DNA of 64,000 nt from Gorsachius magnificus. Its lineage: Eukaryota > Chordata > Aves > Pelecaniformes > Ardeidae. Under the pieces are notes generated by a model. That model was not told the DNA's origin, searched no databases, and worked only from the letters and a program-made list of their open reading frames with translations. The stretch covers positions 125,303,988 to 125,367,987 of the forward strand of contig CM067082.1 in assembly GCA_034008185.1 (NCBI GenBank), given 5' to 3'. Numbering within the stretch: the first letter of the stretch is position 1; each line of letters starts with the position of its first letter. Of the stretch, positions 51,191 to 63,810 are shown in pieces. The position numbers were made by a program, and so were the translations under genes.

Positions 51191-54100
51191 TTCCTGTTTA
51201 GACAAAAGGAGAGCTAGTGAGAGGCCTTAAACTGGCCACGTGGATGCGTAAGGCTACACTGGTCATTGATGTTTCAGTCATCACTTTCTGACTTGTGAAA
51301 CTGAAATGAGGAAGGATCTCCGTAGGCTGATGGGCAAACTGTTCCTGTGGCTTCATGATGCTTTTCTGTAAGCTGCCTGCTTAGGAAACATGAAAAGTAA
51401 ATTGGGAAGCACTGGCAGATAAAATCTGAAAAGTCTAAGTTCTGGAAGGGACCCACCGGATCTTTTTGTCTTCTTTTCTGAGTCAGTGTTAGAGAACTTC
51501 TCTCTGCTGGGAAAAAAAGAATGTTTGTTTTTAAACCTCTGACTTCTTGCCCTCTTCAGTTCCTTTATTTTTCCTGGATTTTTCTGTCAAGTTTAAAACT
51601 GGCCATATAGCAATAATTTCTATCATTGACTGAAAACATAGCACCTGTGGTTTTAGCTGCAGAATGTATTGCAAGTTTTTTCTTCTTTTTCATCCCTCTG
51701 AGCAGAACTATTTTTTAAAAGGCCTAATATGCAACACATATGGCCAGTGGGAAATTTTCCTGAATCCGTTGCCACTGAAAAGAGCACTGGGCTAAATCTC
51801 TCTCTTAGTAACTTCATGCAACCACCTAGATCTACAGTTGCTTTTTTATCTAATGACAAATTTTAGTTTAATTATTCATAAGATAATGGTTTTGAATATT
51901 AACTATAACTCCTTGTTTCCCAGGTTCTTTAAAACATCCTTGCTATATTTGCCTTCAAATAATAAATCAAATAATAGTAATACTTTCAAAAATACACGAT
52001 GCAATTAAAACAAATGTGGTTTAAAATATTCTGAAGAAATTAATTCTAGTACTAAACAGTAAGTGGAAAAAAATTACAAATGATGCGATTGCTTCAGAAT
52101 GCATTAAGAAACTCCCTTTCAACACAGGCTTAGAGGAATGAGTCAAGAAATCCTGGAAAAAATCTCTCATAGCAATAAAGACTAAACCAAAACTACCATG
52201 GCTAATCTTTAACATCCTAGGACACTCCTTCTGAATGATTACTGTGTACTACTGTATATCAAGGTTTTGATTCACAATGCTAGTTTTCTATCTAAGCAAA
52301 GTAAAATGAGATCTATATATGTCCTATTTATTCCTGAAAAGCAGGAAAGAAAATATATTTGCCCAATTATTCATTCTTTCTGCAGCTAAAGTTAAAAGGG
52401 ATTGTTCCATTCCTAACTTATTTTCTCTGGATCTGATCTCACAAATGAGATAATCCCGGAGAGGTTTAGCTTTGAAAGCAAAGGGAGTGATTTGATTTCC
52501 CTGAGTTTGTGAGCCAGGATTACCTAGCAATTAAAGAATTAAGGTAGTAGACCAGAGATAGTAGTTTTGTTCTTAGCTTTGCAACTAACGTATTTTGGTA
52601 ATGCTATGCAAATAATTGAACCTACTTCTCTTCAGTTCACCCCTTCACAAGGTGGTATACTTACACATTTTGCAGGTGTATTATGTACATGCCTGTACTT
52701 GCAGTTTAGGCCATTCTACATGGTGTTCAAATGGAATCCAATATGAAAAGACAGAGTAACAAAATAATATTACTCTCCATATCTCACTCTAGTGTTAGTG
52801 AAACATGCCATAGCCAGGACCCTGTATCTACATGGGTAGCAGTAAATAATTGTGGGTCCTTTTTTATATGTTTACGTAGTTGCATTTGTGGTCTGGGATT
52901 ATTTTAAATGCAAGGATGAAGTTGTATGTGATTCACCATGTTCTTTGGGCAAATGAATTGGCACTGTCCCTCGTCATCACTAGTTTGGGGAAAATCCCTA
53001 AAGGGGGATGAGACTGCGGTATTCAGGAATTCTCTGGAGTTGGGCAAATCTGGAGCAAAGATGACCTCGGGGAGAGGACATGAAGAAACTGTGTTGAGAT
53101 CAATGAGTTTACAGAATAGGTGGCGTAAGAGTCCTTATTCCTCACTCTCTAGCCTTGAACAGTCACTTGGGTGCATTTTTTATTTACTATTGGCTTTTAA
53201 AATTTACTACTTATGCATGGTTTCATCTACTATTGTGCCCTTAGACCACTGTGCCCATGAGTAGTACTACAGTAGTTGCTACAACTTTTAGGTTCAGCCT
53301 TCCTATATTATATTTTCCCTTCACTAGACAGAATTTAGAATTTGAAAAATTAAAATCCTGTTCAATCCCATGTGCTCTGGGCTTCATCTGTGTGTGATAA
53401 CCTCCTCAGAACTAGCTCTAGCTTCCTTCTAAATCTCCAGCCCTACTGGTGCAGTAGGAAAGGGTTCACCTTCCCTCCACACTCACAACTCCTGCTTCTC
53501 CATCTCCAGCTAGGCTATGACTCTGTTTAATTCTTCCTGCCTTTAAAAATATACTTTTTTTGTCATGAAATGCATGAAGGATAATCTTTGCCTCATCTTC
53601 TGGTAGTGCTTCCCCTCTTAGTAGTCACAGTAGAAATATAAAAGAAGATTCAGTCCCTGCCTGGAAGAACTTCTAATCTAATATGTGATGGGAAGCAACA
53701 TGTTTGTGATAAATCAGAAGGCAGAACGGAGGAAAATCTCCCCTTCCTCTTCATGTTAGGGAGGGAATGGGAGGAACACTTTACCTCCCCAAAAGTAATG
53801 TCTGGTCTTCTTCCTTGATAGTCAGAGCTAGGCCATCATTTTCCCAGGTATTAACATACTCAACAGCACCTTACTTAGTTCTTGAAAACCTTCTTCTCAT
53901 TCATTATAATTCTTGTATTATAACTACTGATAAGCACCATACTCTGCAGTATACCAAGATTTCAATTTTGTCACAACCTAAAACACATAGAAAATAGGAG
54001 GAAGGATGACAAGTGATGCAATGACCCACATACAGTGAGCAGGAGAGGCTGCTTTAGTGTGGCTCTTCCAAAAAAAAATCCAGCGTCTTGACTCATTTTT

Positions 54101-54784
54101 TGTTTCTAATAACCCCAAAAGATTAATAAGTTCTTTTATTTTTACCCAAAATAAAATTGCAGTGTATATTAGCTCTGTTGTACAAGTTAGTGTTTATGAC
54201 ACAATTACATGCAAGTTTTTTGTTGAATGAACAACATGACCAGGTACCTGAAATGAGATATTGTCTTAAATTCTAGGAACAAACAAGGGAACTCAAATAA
54301 TAGTTAAAACCCTATATGTATATTCTCGAATATGTAGCAAATCAGGTAACTGGAAAAGACAAGCTTACACAAGATTTTGAAATAGCCAAATGCTTGCCCT
54401 TCCCAAGTTTTGTCTATGAAAAAGATAGATTCTGGCATCTCAGTTGGCAACGACCAACACCTTCCACCATGTTTGAAATATTTTCTAAAGAAAACGCAGA
54501 TTCAGGAGCATTCAAGACATTCAATCTCATGCTTACCAAAAATATGAAAAGGAAAAATAAGGTAGATTACTTTTTGTATGGCACAGATGATTAGAAATAT
54601 ATTAGACTGGCAATGTTGTTACTGTGAGTTTAGCGTGAAAGGTATTATAAAAATTCTCAGGTTAGTCTCTTCCCTTGAACACATACACATATGAATCAAA
54701 TAAATGGGTTTAAAAACATATGATATTAAAAAATGTGTTTGGGTTTTTTTACCTTCTAGCCATTTAGTCTATAAAAAAAGACCT
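51191..54784. other. Intergenic unique sequence
   Basis: AT-rich DNA between the ancient CR1 and the longest CR1. No gene or repeat supported; the longest frame is 108 codons at 52938-53264 on the + strand, unrecognised. Confidence 0.65.
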
Positions 54785-56420
54785 GTGTAACATGGAAACT
54801 AAAGTAACAAGCCTCTTTGACTCAGTCTTTAACAGAAAGACCAGCTGGATACCCAGCCCCCTGAGCTGGAAGACAGGGACGGGGAGCAGAATGAAACCCC
54901 CATAAACCAAGGGAAAAACAAGTCTACGGAGCTGGATGAGATCTCCCAAGGTGAGGGAGCTGATAGAAGTGCTCATGAAGCCACTTTCAATTATCTATCA
55001 GCAGTCCTGGATAACTGGGCAGGTCCCAGTTGACTGGAGTTTAGCAAATGTAACACCCATCTACAAGAAGAGCTGGAAGGAGGATCTGGGGAACTACAGG
55101 CCTGTCAGTCTCACCTCGGTGCTGAAGAAGGTTATGGAGCAGATCATCTTGAGTGCCATCACATGGCACATACAGGAGAACCAGGTGATCAGGCCCAGTC
55201 AGTATGGGTTTATGAAAGGCAGGTCCTGCTTGACCAACCTGATCTCCTGTGACAAGGTGACCTGCTTAGTGGATGAGGGAAAGGCTGTAGATGTTGTTTA
55301 CCTGGACTTTAGTAAAGCCTTTGGCACTGTTTCCCGCACATTCTCCTGGAGAGACTGGCTGCTCATGGCTTGGATGGATGTATGCTTTGCTGGGTAAAAA
55401 CTGGCTGGACGGCCAGACCCAAAGAGTTGAATGGAGTTAAATCCAGTTGGCAGCCAGTCACAAGTGGTGTTCCCCAGGGCTCAGCATTGGGGCCAGTTCT
55501 GTTTCATATCTTTATCAATGATCTGGACGAGGGGATCGAGTGCATCCTCAGTAAGTTTGCAGATGACACCAAATTGGGTGGGAGTGTTGATCTGCTTGAG
55601 GGTAGGAAGGACCTACAGAGGGATCTGGACAGGCTGGATCGATGGACGGAGGTCAACTGTATGAGGTTTAACAAGACCAAGTGCTGGGTCCTGCACTTGG
55701 GTCACAACAACCCCATGCAGAGTTATGGGCTTGGGGAAGAGTGTCTGGAAAGCTGCCCAGCAGAAAAGGACCTGGTTGACATCTGGCTAATCTTGAGCCA
55801 GCAGTGTGCCCAGGTGGCCAAGGTGGCCAATAGCATCCTGGCTTATATCAGAAATAGCGTGGCCAGCAGGAACAGGGAAGTGATCATGCCCCTGGTGAGG
55901 CCACACCTCAAATACGGGGTTCAGTTTTGAGTCCTTCACTACAAGAAAGTAGTACTGGTACTGGAGCATGTCCAGAGAAGGGCAGTGAATCTGGTGAAGG
56001 GTCTGGAGAACAAGTCTAATGAGAAGCATCTGAGGGAACTGGGATTGTTTAGTCTGGAGAAAAGGAGGCTGAGGGGAGACCTTGTTGCCCCCTACAACTT
56101 CCTGAAAGGAGGCTGTAGTGACATGGGTATTGGTCTCTTCTCCCAAGTAACTAGCAATAGGATGAGAAGAAATGGCCTCAAGTCATGCCAGGGGAGGTTT
56201 CAGTTAGATATTAGGAAAAATTTCTTCACTGAAATGGTTGTTAAGCACTGGAACAGGCTGCCCAGAGAGGTGGTTGAGTCCCCATCTCTGGAGGTATTTA
56301 AAAGACGTGTAGATGTGGCACTTAGGAACATGATTTAGTGGTGGACTTGACAGTGTTAGGGTAACAGTTGGACTTGATGATCTTAAAGGTCCTGTCCAAC
56401 CTAAATGATTCTGATTCTAA
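54785..56420 (+). mobile_element. CR1 LINE, longest copy in window
   Basis: About 1.64 kb of CR1 from upstream of the reverse-transcriptase domain to the 3' tail. The left edge is approximate: homology begins around the CTTTGACTCAGTCTTTAAC segment at 54809-54829. The 3' end is a worn octamer (TGATTCTGATTCTA) near 56407-56419. The ORF2 part is described separately. ORF1, the endonuclease domain and the 5' UTR are absent by truncation. Positions 55552-56226 read as identical in inverted orientation to 35963-36637. Confidence 0.93.
54936..56338 (+). pseudogene. CR1 ORF2 (reverse transcriptase) remnant
   Basis: Three broken pieces of CR1 ORF2, the protein that copies the element's RNA at a nicked target. 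Piece one (54936-55397) has NYRPVSLTS from 55092 and the first catalytic aspartate in YLDFSKAF at about 55299-55322. The usual AFDTVSH following reads AFGTVSR here. A frame change lies before about 55397. Piece two (55370-55930) carries [13 protein letters not shown] (55466-55504) and the catalytic FADD box (55556-55567), and ends at a TGA where CR1 normally continues. Piece three (55985-56338) is the C-terminal tail with [18 protein letters not shown] and [13 protein letters not shown]. The breaks make it non-functional. Confidence 0.9.
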
Positions 56421-59400
56421 GCCCAAGAAGGGGGGACAGGAGAAAGAACAGTTTAGAGAGAAGACATGGGACATGACAGTGAATCATAACACAAAAAGAG
56501 ACGGGACATTGATAAGAGCAGACTAGAGGGAATAAATCAGGTTAGATCTAATTTGTCTGAAACGAGAAGTGCCAATAAGTCACATTCCCTTAGTAGACAG
56601 GAACAAATCATCTTCTCAATACGCTTTTTTTGCCAGCAAATGTCTGTGAAATTTCCTGGCAAAGTATGTCATCTTCCCTCAGGTCTCAATGGTGGGTGGA
56701 GGAATAATATTTGGCTTTATAGTTTTAAAGGCAGCAGGTAGCATGGTAGATCTGAAGAGTTCAGCCCTGCCACAGGCACATGTAGGGATAATGTGATGGA
56801 ACATAGGATGGAAGCATTCATTTTGCAGTGTGCTTTAAAAAAATTTAGCAATGGCAATAAAACTGGTATGTATTTTAAAAATTACATTTGCAGAATCATA
56901 CCCTTTAAATTAGTAAGCAATCAAAGCTGTCTCCATGTTGTTAATAAAAGCATGTTCCAGATATACGTTAATAAGCCACTTGATTAACATACATTACATA
57001 CAATTCATATAATTGTATACCACCTACGAAGGGGCCAAGTGCTCACAGCTGAGTGGTTTAATGGGATCTTCTTAATGTTAAAAGGCTATATAACACAGAA
57101 GATCCCTAAAATTAAATTCTAGATAACTCAGATTGGAGCCCTCAGTTCCAATTTACCATATTGTTCTACTTGCCATAATTGTTCTATTTCTGTTTGCCAC
57201 ATTTTTCTATTTCTGCTTTCCATCTGCCAACATGAACAATACTTATTCAGTCCGCATCTATCAAGCACATTGATATGGCAGCTGATAAAGCATGAGAAAT
57301 ATTTTTTTTAAAGCTCATATGAAATTATTCATCCTATTTTTAAATCATGGCTTATATAGCACAGAAAAAGAAATGATGGTGAATCACTGAGCAACAAGAA
57401 GGAAAGAAAATACTATACATTATATTAACAGTTTCTAATACATTGAGTGGGAATGAAATGGAAATTCAGAGGGAAAGATGCTATGTGATACTGTAATTGG
57501 AGACTATTGTCATAAATATGCACAAAACCACAAGCTGTTAAGAGTGTATTCAGGAGCAGCAAGGAAAGAAATTCCATATCCTTAGGAGAGTAGCAAAGCC
57601 AGAAGCTAGCAAGGCAGTGGGTAGTTGAGAAGCTTGGCAAAGGAGACCTGTTCTTTAGAGATGAGTTTCAGCATAGGCCTCCTTGCTAGTTGTAGGAGAT
57701 GCACCTGTGAACTATGAAAAATCACCTGGTAGTTCCAGATTCTATAAAATGAAGCAGGTAATATCTGGATTCTAAAAAAATGAGAACAAAATAAAAGGTA
57801 GAAGACCCTACCTGGCATGTTTACTGTCAGTATCAAAAGATCCAAAGCTGAGTAGGTCAAAAGACAAAATGGCTCCTCTGACCCAAGGTAATCCCACCAA
57901 ATAAAAAATGCAGCATACATATAGGATTCTGGTAATGAATCTTGGTCCACCATCATTCATACATTTATTCTGTTAATATATAAGCAAAATCTTTAAGTAA
58001 CTATAGCCTTCAGCCTGATATTTCCCTGCATTTTACAAATTGTGAGAAGTGGAAGAGAAAAAAGCATTAATTAATGGCTCTAGTGCATAATTACATAATA
58101 ATAAAATGAATTAATTAATTGTAATAAAGATTTAGGAAAATAATCTAGACTCCTAGGTAAACAATACACATTTTTATTACATTCCATTTTCCACAAACAA
58201 TATTTATATAGCAAAATCAAGATGAAAGAAGCTATGTTTAAATAACATTACATTTTTTCATGCACACTGATAAAAAGCCAGGAAATTCAAAGTTAAGGTT
58301 GACATTCCAACCTTAATACATGTCCTGTTCTCAATCCCTCCCACCCCTAAGGTTATGATTGAGGAAAAAAGTATCATTCACAAAACCTTGCAAGCATGAT
58401 GAATGACATCACACCCTAACCACAGCTATTCATTTCATTTGTCTATGATTTTACCAACATTACACTTCCAAACTTTTTCTTCGTCATTTGGTCCCAGATG
58501 GGGAAATATCAACAGTTACTTCTTTAAACTCTTCAAATGGTGTGTAATACAGCTGTAAACAGAAATGAATTACACTTTACTGGCAGAACGTACCTAGTTT
58601 TATTAGGTATTGCCCAAAATATTGAGTTTTGCTAATGATTTCCTGTGTCAGGGAACAATGATGTTACTGAATGTCACATTTTTGTCAGGGAGAGCCAAGT
58701 TGTGAAACCTGATCTTTGTAAGTAGGTGCTTGTATTCAAATTGGAATCCTACTGAAGACAGGCTGTGACACAGGAATGCATTCCTACAGTCAGATGCACG
58801 TAGGATCAGTGCCTGGAATTACTTCTGGGACCAGACTGTGATGCTTTGGCTTCACTGGGTGCATTCTGGTTTTAAGAACAGAACTGGTCCCTAGTCTGGA
58901 CAGGTATGCTGGACTTCACCTGCTTTGTGAGCAGAGGGTACTCACATATATATATATATCATCAACATACAGAATAAAGTTAATTCTTATACTGCCTATG
59001 TAGGTAAATTATTTGGGGAAAAAAAAGGTTTCAGAGAATTCTTACTGGCTCAAATTCTAGTCACTGCACCCAAATATATCCAGTTGTGTTTGACCACGTA
59101 CTCATGATATATATCTTACTTAGGGTTTGTTCATAAACTGCTAATTCTAGAGCCAAGGTTCATCCCACAGGACTGAAGTTATCTGAGTTAGAAGCCCAAG
59201 CTCCTTAGACAGTCTGTCAGGGGACACAGAATTCAAATGGACTGCAGAGCCCACTACAGGTGCTCACATCTCTGCAGGACTCAGAGTGTCTCCATGATAA
59301 CCTGATAGTCAGACAAGAGCCAGCAGTTAAATAATACGAGCCCATTTCTAGTACCCATTTTACTTTTCTTGATTCATGGAGTCAAGCAATTCTTTCCACA

Positions 59401-62039
59401 CAAGACCTGTAGAAGTCAAGGTGAGGTAACCTTGTCCTCATCTCCGTACACTTCACCTATCTCCAACATACCAAAGGATTTCCCAGCTGTTTCAACCATC
59501 AAGGCACTGCTTCCTCTAGTCTACATAAGCTTTGACTTTGACTGTAGCAGTGCCCTCCTTTCTGGTTTCATTGCAAGCCACTCAAACCACTACTGACCAA
59601 TGTATCTGATACTTTTTTGTTTAGCCTCCTTCAGCTTCACAGCTGACTCAGACACAAACTCTTTGAACATAAACTCTATCACAGTCCAGTGTCCACTACC
59701 TATATAATCTCATAAAGCATTGAGACACCAGTGGTCATTACCCTTCCGGTGATACCACATTCAATCACATTTTGCTCTGCTTTCATCTGAATACTACTAC
59801 ATTCTTCTGGTATCAAAATAACCAGTCTTCAGCTAGCTTTGCTTAAGTACTTCCTTTTTGTACTAATTCATCAGTGGTGTCCACCGTGCCTTCCTCTCCA
59901 CCACTGATAAGCCAGTGTCAAGATAAGATATTGTCCAAACTCTGCTCGTTCCCTTGCAAGTTGGCCCCATCTCCACACATGTATACTGCACTGGTCTGGT
60001 CTGGTTTGTCAGGAATGCAAGCTGTGAGCTCAACAGGACAGGAACTGCCCTGTGTTTTGAGGTAATGAGGTCCTGATCCATGGACATTACAGTAATTTTA
60101 AGGTTTAACAAGAAGATCAGACAGTTGCAACGTCAGTAAGTTGAGAGAGACAGCATTAGTCTGCTACACACAACATCTGTTTCTGTTATTCAGGCCGGAG
60201 TTTGAGAATGATAACAACTCTCTGACTGTTAATGTATCAATTAAAGGAGACATTTTTTTCAGCTGCATATCTAAATTTTTGTGGTTTCTAGAGCTAAACA
60301 GAAACTTTCAAAACTTTCAGCTCCTTGCTTACTGAATCATATCTGATGGACAGTGCCCCTTTATTTCAGCATCCCAGGATCACCACTGACTTCCAGTGAA
60401 TTTTCCAGTAAAGTACATGTCACTGTTAAAATCTATATCATCTCAATCAGTAATGTGAAGTCATCAGAGTAGCTGTCTTTCCCCATGTGATAATGTGGAA
60501 AATTATCAGCACAGGGACTCAGCACACAGGGTTATAAAAGGAGTAAAACTACTTCTATACTCAGTATTAAAATGCACGTTGCCCTCATTCCTGCTGGTAC
60601 AAAGGATGTTGGATTTGTTATATAGGGATACTTGTTAAGAGACATTGATTTTCAAAATTGTTAACAACTGCGACATAATCAGGGGTGGGCAGAAGAGGGT
60701 ATATATGCTTTTCTGGTAGGGATAGTAGGTCAGAAAAGCTGTTCTGGTTTGGGTTTTAAACCTACATGAGCATCAAGAACCATATCATAGCTATTTCTGA
60801 GGAAAACTAATTATGGAAATAGCTGCAGAGTGGCTTGGAGATGTAGGCATCAGTGTTCAGCATCTTGTGAGCAAATTTTTTGTGACAAACAAGTTAAATG
60901 AAAGGGTAGGACAAGAGGTGGGTGAAGGAAGGTAAACAATCACAGAGCACACTGTATTCTTAGTTAAAACAAGTCTAGAACACACGTTTGAGCACCTAAT
61001 CTGGTCTGAGAAGATTTCAGAGTATAAAGCAGCTTCTCACGAGAGTTCATCTTGCTTTCCCCACACTGTTGTGTTGTCTGTGCACTGCAAACCTGTTCCC
61101 TGCAGCACTGGATAATTATGCGTCTCCTCAGGTCCATACTTTTCCCAATGGGATAAAAATCAACAAATATGAAAAAATTGTTCAAAAACATACCTCAAAT
61201 CACAGTTCATTGAGCTTATTATATATAATTTAAAATAGTTTATTGTAAGAGAAAAATCAATATTTTAGCAAAAATAAGGGGGCGGGGGGGGAACAGGAAA
61301 CAAAGCAGCAATAAAAAAAATAAATCAGTTTGACAGGAGGATTCACCTTGGCTGCAAGTCTTCATTTCCTGTTGGGACCTGCCAGTCCCGGCTTAGTCCT
61401 GGCTTTAGTGTTTCCTTTAAGGATTCAGTGACAGGCACACCCTGCGTTAATCTGTTATGGTTTATGTTATATCGCTTTGTGGTGCAATACTGACTCAACA
61501 ACCCTCTCCCTTTATGCACTTGCAGTATAAAACGCTTCTGGTTCCGGTTGCCTTTGTAGTTTGCACCCTGCAAAAACCTGAAACGAGAGATGTGAGCAAG
61601 AGTTTCTTTCGGAAGAGACCGTGGCCAAGGGCTGCTCTATCCTTTTCTAGACGCCGGGTTCCCACATGACGGTAAATTCGTGTAAAGATTGACACACAGC
61701 TGAGGAATTCACATGTCTCCATTTCTTTCATTATCTGAAGTATCTGTATTTCTCCGACAATTTTGCACCCTGTGGTGACGCATCTTTGCTGGCATTTGTC
61801 CTTAACTTATACCTCCGTCTCTTTAAACGAAATACTTGCCACCTCAGCTAAAAGGCGCTCAAATACGTTACATTCCTTGCGGACCGAACAGAAATATCCA
61901 TCTGATCTGTCGTCCACCGGGCGCTTTTATACAACACTTAACCTTCCGAGCTCTTCAACTTACTGTTACTTTTGGGTGCTCTCTGGTCAACGCTTCCCTC
62001 AGCAGGTGCTTCACAGCTCCTCTTTGCCTCATTACTGCC
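56421..62039. other. Intergenic unique sequence upstream of the CpG island
   Basis: AT-rich DNA with no gene or transposon recognised. It contains a short (AT)n run at 58946-58959 and a G-run near 61280-61290. Composition shifts gradually to GC-richer from about 61,800. The longest frames (116 codons at 57606-57956 minus, and a 141-codon frame entering the CpG island at 61763-62188) show no family motif. Confidence 0.65.
58946..58959. repeat. Short (AT)n microsatellite
   Basis: Seven alternating AT units between CTCAC and CATC. Too short to matter beyond being a potential length polymorphism. Confidence 0.75.
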
Positions 62040-63150
62040 TTCACCGGGTGTTTGAACGAGCGGTAGGCGCCGGCAATAAGCGACACTCGCCCCGTTCGCT
62101 CAGAGACCTCCTAGCGCCGGTAAGAATAAAAGCGGCCTCCCCGCTCTTTGCTCTTTCCTTCGCCTTCGGGAACGCCACCGAACCATGAAAAGCAGGCGCA
62201 ACGCCGCCCGTCCTTGCCGCAGCAGCGGCGGGGGTGGCGGTGCGGCGGGCGGGTCGTCGGCCAGGAGGAAGGCTAGGGAGGGAGGGAGGAAGGCTGGGGA
62301 GGGAGGGTCCCCGCCGGGCACCTGCCCTGCTGTAGCCCCCGCCACGCCGGAGCTGTCCAATGTAGCTCCTCGCCCGCGCACCTCCCGCACCCCCCCGCGC
62401 AGCCAGCGCCCTGCTCGCCCCCGGCCTGCGCTGGCCCGCGGAGCCCAGGGGGGAACCGGGAGGGGCGGAACCGGAGGGGGGGAGGTGTCCTTCCCGCGGC
62501 ACTTCTCCCGGGAAAAGGGGACGCGTGGCTCGCGTGTACGAGGCGGCAGATCCCGGTCGGAAATGTTAGCGGTCCTGGAAGCAAACAGGAGGGATTTTCG
62601 CGGAGGGGGACCCTTCGGCCGCCCCGCCCCCCGCCTCCTTTGATCGATGGGCTTTAAAACCCCCTTGGAAATTAGAGCCTACTTAGCCCCAAAGCGGCAG
62701 CAATGCCTGAGAGAGGCGAAGATGGGGCTGCGCGAAGGCAGGGCGAGAGGCACGGCCCGGCGCTCCCCGCCGGGCTGCGCGCACCGATCGTGTGCCAGGG
62801 AAAACCGATCCGGTTCCACCCGGGCGTGTCCGAGGCTGCCAGGGCCGGCCAGGGCCGGGCTGTGTATTTAGAGACGGTCTGTGGGGTGGGAGGGGGGGAG
62901 ACACAAGCCCTAACCTCCTCCAGCCTCCCAAGACAAAAGCAAAACAATCCCCAGCGTCCGTCCCCCAGGAAACCTTGACCAAAGAAAGGTATTCAGCGGT
63001 GCCGTTTCACGGCATTTTGCGCTGTGTACCCAGCGTTATCAGTGCCTGCAGCCAGGTTGATTCCCCCCCGCACCGTCGGGGACCGGGACGGCTCTGCCCA
63101 AAAGCGTAAGAGCGACCGCTGCCCTGAACAGGACCGGCTTATCCTCGCCT
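62040..63150. promoter_or_regulatory. CpG island upstream of FERD3L-like gene
   Basis: GC content and CpG frequency rise sharply compared with the preceding 62 kb. CpG-rich segments such as GCAGCAGCGGCGGGGGTGGC at 62218 on and GCACCTCCCGC around 62380 alternate with GGGA runs near 62275-62308 and a quadruplex-type run at 62883-62898. Open frames exist in almost every reading frame on both strands, as expected from scarce stop codons in GC-rich DNA. They overlap one another and none is recognised, so I call none as a gene. The island ends roughly 0.7 kb before the start codon. Unmethylated islands of this kind mark promoters and Polycomb targets of developmental genes; that role is inferred. 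Confidence 0.75.
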
Positions 63151-63810
63151 CATGGGCCGGAGGAAGGAGTTTCAAAGCAAGTGCTTTGAGATTGCCTGAA
63201 CCGAAATGAGCTTTGCGAAGCAGCCTTTTACTGGAACGATGTTTGAACTCGAGCTGGAAGGGGATTTAGGGGGAATGGAGAGGCGATTCCAACAGTTACT
63301 ACCGGGAATGCAATATCGGGTCCCCTACAATGCTTACTTAGGCTAATGGAGGTCCTGTCATTCAGCTCCCATTGCGCTGGGATACAGGGTAAACATTCCC
63401 CGGTGACCCTCTCCGTGCAGGTCCCCTCTTCAGGACATCATTAAAAGCATACATGCACTTGCCTGACATCAATTGTCAGGCTGTCTCTCGGGGTTCAGAG
63501 ATCCCGACAGAAAGCAGGAAAACCAGCCCAGCGGAGCCCCGGCTCTGCGGCTGCGAGCTTTAAAGAGGCTGAAAATCGTTTGGTTGCGGGTGTGTAAGAA
63601 GAGACAAAAGTGCTCAGCAGGTAAGAGCGGAGGGTTTTGCCAAGAAGGAACTGTCCTTGATCGCTGTGACAGGATTGACTCGCTGGGGACTCCTCTCTCG
63701 GGAGCATCCACGCGTCCCCGAGGGGGCTGCCTGTCTCCTCTCATCAGCATCACGGCGAGAAATTTTACAGCCACTCTTTCTAGTCCTGCTAATCCTGTTA
63801 TCCGGGGGGT
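63151..63810. promoter_or_regulatory. Proximal 5' flank of FERD3L-like gene
   Basis: Mixed-composition sequence between the CpG island and the core promoter. It contains a forkhead core GTAAACA (63389-63395) that overlaps a TEAD-type CATTCC (63394-63399). Two more TEAD-type GGAATG cores lie at 63272 and 63305, E-boxes CACTTG (63456-63461) and CAATTG (63470-63475), and a bicoid-type TAATCC (63790-63795). A FOXA2-bound conserved promoter has been described for mammalian Nato3/Ferd3l, so the forkhead core is a reasonable candidate. All these matches are short and individually expected by chance. Confidence 0.45.
63461..63481. promoter_or_regulatory. 8-bp inverted repeat, candidate operator
   Basis: Arms GCCTGACA and TGTCAGGC are exact reverse complements around the spacer TCAAT. 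TGACA/TGTCA are TALE-homeodomain (MEIS/TGIF type) cores and the centre contains ATCAAT, a ONECUT/PBX-type core, and the E-box CAATTG. It lies about 390 bp before the start codon. Function is inferred only from motif density. Confidence 0.4.

Noticed and set aside
62041..62643. Several overlapping 96-153-codon frames on both strands
   Set aside because: They lie in the CpG island where stop codons are rare, overlap in nearly every frame, are Arg/Gly/Pro-rich and match no family.
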